Assembly: GCA_012842725.1 (NCBI GenBank)
Contig: DUSG01000160.1
Coordinates: 1 to 5,013 of the forward strand
Direction of reading: 5' to 3'
DNA length: 5,013 nt
Origin: Clostridiales bacterium
GTDB taxonomy: Bacteria; Bacillota; Clostridia; Lutisporales; Lutisporaceae
The position numbers and the translations under genes are program-made. Of the stretch, positions 1 through 4,987 are shown piece by piece. A model generated the notes under the pieces. That model had not been told where the DNA came from. It ran no database searches and saw only the letters and a program-made list of their open reading frames with translations. The number at the start of each line of letters is the position of its first letter. Within the stretch, counting starts at the first letter, position 1.

Positions 1-266
1 CTGTATTCAGGTATTACGCATAAAGCTCCGCATCTCATGGTTTTTATTCCCTGACAGTCTTTTATGCCTCCCAGAATCAATCCGACAGGTTTCTTTTTAT
101 CCATGGCAATAAATGAATACTTCAGTTCATTGCCTTCTGGACCGAAAAACCTTTTTTTAAATTCTTCCATGGGTAAATAAAGCTTAACAATGTAGTCCGA
201 AAATCCTTCATTAAAACATTGATGTATCAGTTCAAAGTCCACATCGCAACAATTCTTATAGATCAT
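1..266 (-). CDS. GNAT-family N-acetyltransferase, N-terminal part (cut by window edge)
   Basis: Eighty-eight codons are visible, beginning MIYKNCCDVDFELIHQCFNE and running off the left edge at ...CGALCVIPEY. The pattern is that of the first half of a GNAT fold: an N-terminal strand, a helix with an 'F.EGFSDY' turn, a strand 'KYSFIAMDKKKPVGLILGG', then the 'RCGALCVIPEY' strand that normally leads into the acetyl-CoA loop (R/Q-x-x-G-x-G/A). That loop lies outside the window, so catalytic competence cannot be judged. GNAT enzymes move an acetyl group from acetyl-CoA to an amine; the substrate here is unknown. I chose ATG 266 over the in-frame ATG at 275 because GGGAG (276-280) abuts the 275 ATG directly but sits 9 nt from the 266 ATG. 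It is transcribed on its own, after the htrA terminator. Family call is moderately firm; substrate is unknown. Confidence 0.72.
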   Translation of the reverse strand, partial: MIYKNCCDVDFELIHQCFNEGFSDYIVKLYLPMEEFKKRFFGPEGNELKYSFIAMDKKKPVGLILGGIKDCQGIKTMRCGALCVIPEY

Positions 267-323
267 AATGCTCATCTCCCATTACATAAGAATGGGGTTA
301 CCCAGTGTCCCCCACTCGTACTT
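267..323 (-). promoter_or_regulatory. Leader of the acetyltransferase mRNA with competing hairpins over the ribosome binding site
   Basis: The predicted leader of about 57 nt holds three complementary segments, in minus-strand order: TGGGG (314-310), CCCCATT (297-291) and AATGGG (283-278). The middle one can pair with the first (5 bp) or with the third (6 bp, CCCATT/AATGGG, 7-nt loop). The third contains the GGG of the GGGAG ribosome binding site. A small GGG-TAA-CCC hairpin (303-295) is a further alternative. The pairings are read directly; a regulatory role is inference. Confidence 0.35.
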
Positions 324-329
324 TTTTAA

Positions 330-338
330 ATTATAACA
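330..338 (-). promoter_or_regulatory. Extended -10 promoter for the acetyltransferase gene
   Basis: On the minus strand this reads TGTTATAAT, a perfect TGnTATAAT extended -10 element. No good -35 hexamer lies 16-18 bp upstream, which is usual for extended -10 promoters. Transcription would start near 323, downstream of the htrA terminator. Confidence 0.6.
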
Positions 339-366
339 TAACTCGTTTCAATGAAAAAGAAAAATA

Positions 367-394
367 TAGAAAAAGCAGGCTAATTTGCCTGCTT
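367..394 (-). terminator. Intrinsic terminator after htrA
   Basis: AAGCAGGC (373-380) and GCCTGCTT (387-394) form a perfect 8-bp GC-rich stem with a 6-nt loop. On the minus strand the stem runs into a T-rich stretch (TTTTTC, then TATATTTTTC). It lies just after the htrA stop codon (400-402) and should end the regulator-kinase-htrA transcript before the acetyltransferase promoter. Confidence 0.85.
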
Positions 395-399
395 CTGGC

Positions 400-1617
400 T
401 TAATCATTGCTTTCCGTCAATTGAACCTCAACGGTCTTGTATCTGTTCAATTCACCGTAAGCTTCTACCTTTATCTTATCTCCCACTTTTTTGCTTTGAA
501 TTATTTTTTGCAGTTGTTCTATAGTGGTTACCCTTTCACCGTCTATCTTTGTGATTATGTCCCCTCTTACCAGACCTGCCTTGTCGGCACCGCTTCCATC
601 CACAACCTGTCTGATTAATACTCCCTGAGGGACGTCATATTGTTTCGCAGTCTTCTCATCTATAGTTTGACCTACTATTCCCAGATATGGTCTTAAAACC
701 TTTTTATTCTTTATCAGCTGCTCTATAATCGGCTTGGCCTCATTTATCGGTATGGCAAATCCCATACCTTCTACCTTGCTCTCTACAAGCTTCAGAGTGT
801 TTATTCCTATAACTTTTCCTTCAGAATTTACCAGCGCTCCTCCACTGTTGCCGGGATTTATGGCCGCATCTGTCTGTATCAGTTTCATGGTTCTGTTTCC
901 TACATATAACTCTCTGTTCAATCCGCTGATTATTCCCGCTGTCACTGAACCTGCATAGTTAGTGCCCAAGGGACTGCCTATGGCCACCGCAAGTTCTCCA
1001 ACTTCAAGTGTGGATGAATCTCCAAGTTCTGCATAAGGAGGCAGGTTCTTATCTTCCACCTTAATAACCGCCAAATCTGTCTGTGCATCTCTTCCAACTA
1101 TCTTGGCAGGCAGTTCCCTTCCGTCATAAAGAACCACGGTTATATCATTGGAGCCTTCAACTACGTGGTTATTGGTAACTATGTGACCTTCGCTGTCTAT
1201 AATAATACCTGAGCCGTTGCCTTCACTCTGGTAGACAAAGCCGAAAAAGTCCTGATAATTTTTCTTTATCCTGATAGCCACTATTGAAGGAGATACCTTT
1301 TTGGCTATAGGAACCACAGGTGACACGGTTTTGTCTATAACATAGTTATACTGGTTTTCCTGGCTTGCATAGACTGTATTTCTCCCGTTCAATCCTTTTA
1401 TTATATTATCAGCTATAAACCCGAAAGCCGAACCAAAAGCCAATCCAATTGCTAAAGTTATGGCTATTGCAGCCTTGCCCCATCTCTTAGGTTTTTTCTC
1501 AATAACTTCGGTATAGAATTGGGGTCTTACCGTATCTATCTCACGACTTGCTTCAGCGGCCTCTTCATTATCCCCGGGCACATCATCCACAAAGTCTTTT
1601 CTGATATCATCATCCAT
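400..1617 (-). CDS. htrA: HtrA/DegP-like membrane-anchored serine protease with one PDZ domain
   Basis: The 405-residue protein is a trypsin-like S1C protease that degrades or refolds misfolded proteins outside the membrane. Residues 1-46 are an acidic cytoplasmic tail ending in a basic stretch (KKPKRWGK). Residues 48-70 form a single membrane anchor with no obvious cleavage site. The protease domain spans about 100-305, with the triad His151 (TNNHVVEG), Asp181 (QTDLAVIKV) and Ser258 (NPGNSGGAL). A single PDZ domain follows at about 310-398 (RPYLGIVG, then GADKAGLVRGDIITKIDG). Length and order match Firmicute HtrA proteins such as B. subtilis HtrA and HtrB. The start is supported by GGAGGG (1625-1630) 7 nt upstream. 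It is the third gene after the regulator and kinase, and also has a candidate promoter of its own. All catalytic residues are intact. The exact paralogue name (HtrA, HtrB or YyxA-type) cannot be decided from this sequence alone. Confidence 0.95.
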   Translation of the reverse strand: MDDDIRKDFVDDVPGDNEEAAEASREIDTVRPQFYTEVIEKKPKRWGKAAIAITLAIGLAFGSAFGFIADNIIKGLNGRNTVYASQENQYNYVIDKTVSPVVPIAKKVSPSIVAIRIKKNYQDFFGFVYQSEGNGSGIIIDSEGHIVTNNHVVEGSNDITVVLYDGRELPAKIVGRDAQTDLAVIKVEDKNLPPYAELGDSSTLEVGELAVAIGSPLGTNYAGSVTAGIISGLNRELYVGNRTMKLIQTDAAINPGNSGGALVNSEGKVIGINTLKLVESKVEGMGFAIPINEAKPIIEQLIKNKKVLRPYLGIVGQTIDEKTAKQYDVPQGVLIRQVVDGSGADKAGLVRGDIITKIDGERVTTIEQLQKIIQSKKVGDKIKVEAYGELNRYKTVEVQLTESND

Positions 1618-1640
1618 TACTAATCCCTCCTTTGTTATTC

Positions 1641-1658
1641 TATTTTAATTCTAAAATA
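1641..1658. repeat. Short inverted repeat in the htrA leader
   Basis: TATTTTA-ATTC-TAAAATA is a perfect 7-bp inverted repeat lying between the candidate htrA promoter and its ribosome binding site. It could be an operator half-site pair, but AT-only arms of this size arise easily by chance here. Confidence 0.25.
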
Positions 1659-1661
1659 TAA

Positions 1662-1690
1662 ATTTTAATAAAATATGAATAAAATGTTAA
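1662..1690 (-). promoter_or_regulatory. Candidate sigma-A promoter for htrA
   Basis: Immediately after the kinase stop codon the minus strand reads TTAACA (1690-1685), 17 bp, then TAAAAT (1667-1662). Each hexamer matches consensus at five of six positions and the spacing is ideal. It would start transcription near 1655 and let htrA be expressed separately from the upstream pair. The surrounding DNA is very AT-rich, so chance matches are possible. Confidence 0.5.
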
Positions 1691-3103
1691 TTATTTTGCT
1701 TTTTCAACAGTAAAAGAAAATCTCACTGCATCACCGAGATTGTCTGCCCAAATTTCTTCACCCTGCAGGATAATCATTTCCTTTACTATGGACAAACCAA
1801 GGCCAAACCCGGATTTGTATATTCCCCTCGTTTCGTCTCCTTTATGGAATCGCTGCCACATGTTTTTAAGTTTGGCATCGTCCATATCAGAACATTTATT
1901 AATGATTTCTACTATGACTTTATTCTTCTCTTCCCTGGTCATGAGAGTAATATATCCGTTTTCTTCAGTATATTTAACCGCGTTGTCCAGCAGATTGGTC
2001 AATATCCTTTCCATCATCGCTTTATCCGCTTTGACCATTGTAGTTTCATTGAAAAACTTCAGCATAACATCTAAATTCTTATTCGTAATTTCCTTTTCAA
2101 AATTAATAAGTTTTCTCCTTATAAGTTCGTTGATATCGAAATTAGTCTTATTAACTTCAACTTTGCCTTGCTGAATATTGTTCAGCTCCAGCAATTCATT
2201 GGTCATCTTTATGAGCCTCTGGCATTCTTCCATAACTATTCCCAGATAATGCTGCTGCTTTTCGGGAGGAATGGTGCCGTCCATAATACCTCCTACGAAC
2301 CCTTTTATGGAGGTCATCGGAGACCTTAAATCGTGGGATATATTAGCTATGAAGTTGCGCCTGTTTTCTTCTATCTTTTCAAGAGACTCAGCCATATCAT
2401 TGAAGCTTTTGGCCAGTTCTTCTATTTCATCTCCGGTTTTTATCCGCAACCTTTTCTGAAATTCCCCGCCTGAAATTATCTTAGCTGCTTTGCTTATTTC
2501 CCGCAAAGGCACAGATATGCGCTTAATCTGGAAGTATAATATGCCGTAAGCCAGAAGGCCTGAAAAAACGATTGCAAGCACTGTCATCCTGTATATATCT
2601 TTAAAGGTCTTTTGAATTCCAGGCATGGATGCATGAACCAGTACAGCACCTTCAAACGCGTTATTATAAAAAATGGGATAACCTACGGTAAGAACAGGCT
2701 CTTTAAACTTGCCTCCGAAACTTCCCGTCTCGATTATATTTCTGCCTCTATAAAGGGTTCCTAATCTTTCCTTGTCTACAGTCTGGCCGAGATACTGCTC
2801 CTCATTGGTTCCGGATACTCCGAAAATGGTTCCTTCACTATCTATAATCCATATCCTGGCATCGAGGAATTTATCAAGTATTCTCAAATCCTGATTCAGT
2901 GTCTCTCTGTCCAGTATGCCTGCAAACAACCCTATTGCAATTTCCTGGGTAATCTTTTGCCCATACTCTAAAAGCAAATCCTTCTTGCTATCAATGAAAT
3001 ACTGCGAAAAAAGCTGCATGAGCACCAGGGCCAGTATTCCGAATCCCAGTATGATGGTTATTCCATATGTGATAAAAAGTCTTTTAAATATGCTTTTTTT
3101 CAT
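1691..3103 (-). CDS. Membrane sensor histidine kinase (HAMP, HisKA, HATPase_c)
   Basis: This 470-residue kinase autophosphorylates on histidine and passes the phosphate to the regulator encoded just upstream. Transmembrane helix 1 is at about 10-34 and helix 2 at about 172-192. Between them is an extracytoplasmic sensor of about 137 residues with a PAS/Cache-like look (ARIWIIDSEGTIFGVSG, then LTVGYPIFYN, EGAVLVHASM). A HAMP linker spans about 190-245. The phospho-acceptor is His257 in NISHDLRSP. The ATP-binding domain has the N box NLLDNAVKY (Asn374), the F box WQRFHKGD and the G2 box SGFGLGLSIV. The usual G1 motif DxGxG is absent: the matching stretch is INKCSDMDDAKL. The start is supported by GAGGTG (3109-3114) 5 nt before the ATG, and the gene overlaps the regulator stop by ATGA, implying coupled translation. 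Its signal is unknown; linkage to htrA suggests cell-envelope or secretion stress, as for CssS. Confidence 0.93.
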   Translation of the reverse strand: MKKSIFKRLFITYGITIILGFGILALVLMQLFSQYFIDSKKDLLLEYGQKITQEIAIGLFAGILDRETLNQDLRILDKFLDARIWIIDSEGTIFGVSGTNEEQYLGQTVDKERLGTLYRGRNIIETGSFGGKFKEPVLTVGYPIFYNNAFEGAVLVHASMPGIQKTFKDIYRMTVLAIVFSGLLAYGILYFQIKRISVPLREISKAAKIISGGEFQKRLRIKTGDEIEELAKSFNDMAESLEKIEENRRNFIANISHDLRSPMTSIKGFVGGIMDGTIPPEKQQHYLGIVMEECQRLIKMTNELLELNNIQQGKVEVNKTNFDINELIRRKLINFEKEITNKNLDVMLKFFNETTMVKADKAMMERILTNLLDNAVKYTEENGYITLMTREEKNKVIVEIINKCSDMDDAKLKNMWQRFHKGDETRGIYKSGFGLGLSIVKEMIILQGEEIWADNLGDAVRFSFTVEKAK

Positions 3104-3786
3104 CTTTTCACCTCAAATTTGTAACCTACACCCCATACGGTCTTAATCTCCCATCTTCCTAAATCATCGTGGAGCTTCTCCCTCAGCCTCTTTATGTGAA
3201 CGTCTACGGTCCTTGAGTCTCCAATATAGTCGTAATCCCATACCTTCTCCAGCAGCTGCTCTCTTGTGAAAACCTGATTCGGTCTGGAAGCCAGGAAGTA
3301 AAGGAGCTCCATTTCTTTAGGAGGCAGTTCCAATTTATTTCCTTGAAATGTCACCGTATAATCGTTCTTATCTATGGTTAAACCGGGAAACACCAGTTTT
3401 TCTTCCTTAATTCCTTCTCCTGCCTGGGTTCTTCTTAAAACCGCTTTAATCCTTGCCAGAAGTTCCTTAGGGTCAAAGGGCTTTACTATATAATCATCGG
3501 CTCCCAATTCCAAACCCAATACTTTATCTATAACTTCACCCCTGGCAGTCAGCATTATTATAGGGATATTTCCCGTCTTTCTGATTTGCTTGCATACTTC
3601 ATATCCGTCCATATGAGGTATCATTATATCCAATATCACCAGATCGGGAGTCCATTGATAGAAAATATCCATGGCTTTTTTACCATCATAAGCTATTTTT
3701 ACATCAAACATCTCTTTCTCAAGATAAAGCCTAATGAGCTCCGCTATATTCTGATCATCATCCACCACAAGTATCTTATATTTCAT
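3100..3786 (-). CDS. OmpR/PhoB-family response regulator
   Basis: The protein is 228 residues from ATG 3786. The receiver domain (about 1-118) has the acidic pocket VVDDD (Asp9, Asp10), phospho-acceptor Asp53 (LVILDIMIP), switch Thr80 (IMLTA) and Lys102 (VKPFDP). The winged-helix DNA-binding domain (about 132-226) shows LELPPKEMELL, the recognition-helix stretch SRTVDVHIKRLREKL and the wing TVWGVGYKF. I prefer ATG 3786 (MKYKILVVDDD) over the in-frame GTG at 3795, because AGAAGG (3795-3800) lies 8 nt from that ATG and overlaps the GTG. It is the first gene of the operon and the cognate partner of the overlapping kinase. By analogy with CssR and CiaR it probably activates htrA and its own operon, but that is inferred from gene order. 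It lacks any unusual domain or missing key residue. Confidence 0.95.
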   Translation of the reverse strand: MKYKILVVDDDQNIAELIRLYLEKEMFDVKIAYDGKKAMDIFYQWTPDLVILDIMIPHMDGYEVCKQIRKTGNIPIIMLTARGEVIDKVLGLELGADDYIVKPFDPKELLARIKAVLRRTQAGEGIKEEKLVFPGLTIDKNDYTVTFQGNKLELPPKEMELLYFLASRPNQVFTREQLLEKVWDYDYIGDSRTVDVHIKRLREKLHDDLGRWEIKTVWGVGYKFEVKR

Positions 3787-3803
3787 ACAACACACCTTCT
3801 CGG

Positions 3804-3828
3804 TCTTAATTATTAATTAAAATCTTAA
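3804..3828. promoter_or_regulatory. Direct repeat TCTTAA at the operon start, possible regulator site
   Basis: TCTTAA occurs at 3804-3809 and 3823-3828, so the copies are 19 bp apart start to start, close to two helical turns. They flank the AT-rich stretch TTATTAATTAA and lie at or just downstream of the predicted transcription start. Direct repeats are typical for OmpR-family regulators, though their usual spacing is 10-11 bp. Binding is inference. Confidence 0.25.
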
Positions 3829-3832
3829 CTGA

Positions 3833-3861
3833 ATGATACAGCAAATGATTTAAATAATCAA
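3833..3861 (-). promoter_or_regulatory. Candidate sigma-A promoter for the regulator-kinase-htrA operon
   Basis: On the minus strand TTGATT (3861-3856) is followed after 17 bp by TATCAT (3838-3833). These match consensus at four and five of six positions. Transcription would begin near 3826, giving a leader of about 40 nt to the regulator ATG. Confidence 0.5.
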
Positions 3862-3968
3862 TAAAGCCTCAGAAAGAAAAATAACGAGCTACAAAAAGAA
3901 TGAAAAACCAGGCTGGACCATATCGCCTATCGCAAATTCATACAGTTCAAAATAAACCATATGAAAAT
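3862..3968. other. Remainder of the divergent intergenic region
   Basis: No gene is seen between the two promoters. The only visible structure is a small island of higher GC with the odd palindrome CCAGGCTGG (3908-3916) and a 7-bp-period direct repeat TATCGC (3921-3926 and 3928-3933). These could be protein-binding sites for either promoter; nothing further supports this. Confidence 0.3.
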
Positions 3969-3998
3969 TTGATTTAGCATTTTATGTCAATTTATAAT
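3969..3998 (+). promoter_or_regulatory. Sigma-A-like promoter for the cysteine-rich protein gene
   Basis: TTGATT (3969-3974), an 18-bp spacer, and a perfect TATAAT (3993-3998). Transcription would start near 4005, about 30 nt before the ATG at 4035. It points away from the regulator operon, so the two units are divergent. Confidence 0.6.
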
Positions 3999-4034
3999 TT
4001 AAAATAAAATTTTTTATGGAATTGAGGTCAAAGC

Positions 4035-4706
4035 ATGATAAGGATTTATGTTGAACTGGATAATAATGTACCAAGATATGCGTGCACAAACTGCAGTACC
4101 TGTGACAGTTTAATAGGCAAAAGTCTTTGCAAAGTAAAAAACAGAGGGTGCTGCTGGTACTTCCCCAAATTCACCCTGCTGGATATACAGAGGATGTCTA
4201 AAACACCGGATGGTCTGAAAGCCCTCAATAGGATTATCAGCAATCCCAGTACTCAAATCTATAATTATTATATCCATGCCAAAGGTTTTTTTGATGAATC
4301 CGGATACAAAAGATATATGGACAGCGGTATGCTGATTGAAGGTGATTATTTAGAAGACCACACCGTATTTTTCAGAAGCTGTCCTTTCGTAAAATCAGGC
4401 AAAGGATGTACTTTGCCTCCTAGGTTCAGAACCTTTGTATGCAATTTCTTCTTGTGCAAAGAAGTATCTGAAGTTGCAAAATCCCATGAATTGTTCGAAA
4501 GATATGAAAAAGAAAGACTCAGGTATTCAAGATGGCTTGACTGGGAGAATGAAAGCTTAAAGTATCATCTGTCACAGAAGAATATTACACTCCAGGAGAA
4601 TTTTGCAGAGGTCATCAAAGAACTTCAGGATTTGGAATTATCACAATATGAATTCCCCTATCTCGAACCGATAATTCTGGATGATTCATGGTCCAGAGGC
4701 GCATGA
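4035..4706 (+). CDS. Cysteine-rich protein resembling the YkgJ/CxxCxxCC metal-binding family, function unknown
   Basis: The 223-residue protein has ten cysteines in two clusters. The N-terminal cluster is C17-x2-C20-x2-C23-x8-C32-x6-C39-C40, followed by WYFPKFTLLDIQRM. The second is C116-PF-x6-C125-TLPPRFRTF-C136-NFFL-C141. The second cluster and the 'CCWYFP...DIQRM' segment match the pattern of the YkgJ/CxxCxxCC family (C-P-F-L...C-x-I-Y..RP..C..F.C), thought to bind zinc or an iron-sulfur cluster. The first cluster has wider spacing than the family norm. The middle (about 55-110) is rich in Tyr and Asp. The C-terminal 75 residues are charged, probably helical, and cysteine-free. No signal peptide or membrane segment is visible, so it is probably cytoplasmic. 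GAGGT (4024-4028) lies 6 nt before the ATG. It is a single-gene unit; its divergence from the stress operon does not establish a shared role. Confidence 0.8.
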   Translation: MIRIYVELDNNVPRYACTNCSTCDSLIGKSLCKVKNRGCCWYFPKFTLLDIQRMSKTPDGLKALNRIISNPSTQIYNYYIHAKGFFDESGYKRYMDSGMLIEGDYLEDHTVFFRSCPFVKSGKGCTLPPRFRTFVCNFFLCKEVSEVAKSHELFERYEKERLRYSRWLDWENESLKYHLSQKNITLQENFAEVIKELQDLELSQYEFPYLEPIILDDSWSRGA

Positions 4707-4714
4707 TAAAACTA

Positions 4715-4757
4715 AAGTTGGCTGGATCTTTTTCCTTCGAAAAAACCCAGCCAACTT
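4715..4757. terminator. Strong bidirectional hairpin after the cysteine-rich gene
   Basis: AAGTTGGCTGG (4715-4725) pairs perfectly with CCAGCCAACTT (4747-4757). A 3/2-nt internal loop leads to an inner 6-bp stem, TTTTTC/GAAAAA (4729-4734/4739-4744), capped by CTTC. On the plus strand no T tract follows, so it is not a textbook intrinsic terminator there and may instead protect the 3' end. On the minus strand the stem runs into TTTAGTTTTATC, a better terminator for a transcript coming from the right. Confidence 0.7.
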
Positions 4758-4762
4758 ATGAA

Positions 4763-4987
4763 ACAGACTCTAATTCAACCAAGAAACCCAAATCAACCAA
4801 ATCTCTTTACCTCATTCCTTTCTAAACTGACAAACACTTTACTTACCTTACAAACTCTACTTACCTGACAAACTCTGAACCAAACTGACTTGCTGCTAAA
4901 CTTATTCTAACTTTAATCTGTCAATTTGCTAATTAACTTTCAGACTCTTAACCTGACAATTTTTGCGTCGGTTGAATTAGAGCCTGT
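4763..4987. repeat. Long-range 18-bp inverted repeat enclosing about 190 bp of non-coding DNA
   Basis: The left arm ACAGACTCTAATTCAACC (4763-4780) is the reverse complement of the right arm GGTTGAATTAGAGCCTGT (4970-4987) at 17 of 18 positions. The one difference gives an A-C mismatch in a plus-strand RNA but a G-U pair in a minus-strand RNA. No target-site duplication flanks the arms and no ORF of useful size lies between them. It could be the closing stem of a structured RNA or the remains of a small mobile element. Confidence 0.6.
4841..4876. repeat. 18-bp tandem duplication with degenerate flanking copies
   Basis: ACTTACCTTACAAACTCT (4841-4858) is followed directly by ACTTACCTGACAAACTCT (4859-4876), with one difference. 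A degenerate copy, CTAAACTGACAAACACTTT, lies to the left (4822-4840), and CTGACAA recurs at 4953-4959. The repeats are inside the long inverted repeat. Confidence 0.75.

Noticed and set aside
385..958. Plus-strand open frames opposite htrA
   Set aside because: They are antisense to a complete protease gene with intact catalytic motifs, have no convincing ribosome binding site, and encode low-complexity hydrophobic sequence.
1740..3146. Plus-strand open frames opposite the kinase, up to 144 codons
   Set aside because: They are shadows of the kinase reading frame; their Ser/Leu/Ile-rich composition is typical of antisense translation and no motif is present.
3586..3816. Plus-strand open frame opposite the regulator start
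   Set aside because: Antisense to the conserved receiver domain, with no family resemblance.
3985..3990. Perfect minus-strand TTGACA next to the TATAAT of the divergent promoter
   Set aside because: No acceptable -10 hexamer lies 16-18 bp downstream on the minus strand, so it does not make a second promoter for the regulator operon.
4046..4243. Minus-strand open frame inside the cysteine-rich gene
   Set aside because: Antisense shadow without a supporting ribosome binding site; the plus-strand frame has a promoter, a ribosome binding site and patterned cysteines.
4758..4868. A 36-codon plus-strand frame (MKQTLIQPRNPN...) through the tandem repeat
   Set aside because: No ribosome binding site precedes the ATG, which abuts the terminator hairpin, and it remains open mainly because the repeat period is a multiple of three.
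4822..4876. Tandem 18-bp repeats as a CRISPR array
   Set aside because: The copies are directly adjacent with no spacers, are too short, and no cas gene is nearby.
4919..4924. Minus-strand TTGACA as promoter for the candidate RNA
   Set aside because: No -10 element at suitable spacing, and it would start inside the inverted repeat rather than before it.
4763..4987. Inverted repeat as an intact MITE or insertion sequence
   Set aside because: No flanking target-site duplication and no transposase are visible; without genome-wide copies this cannot be claimed.
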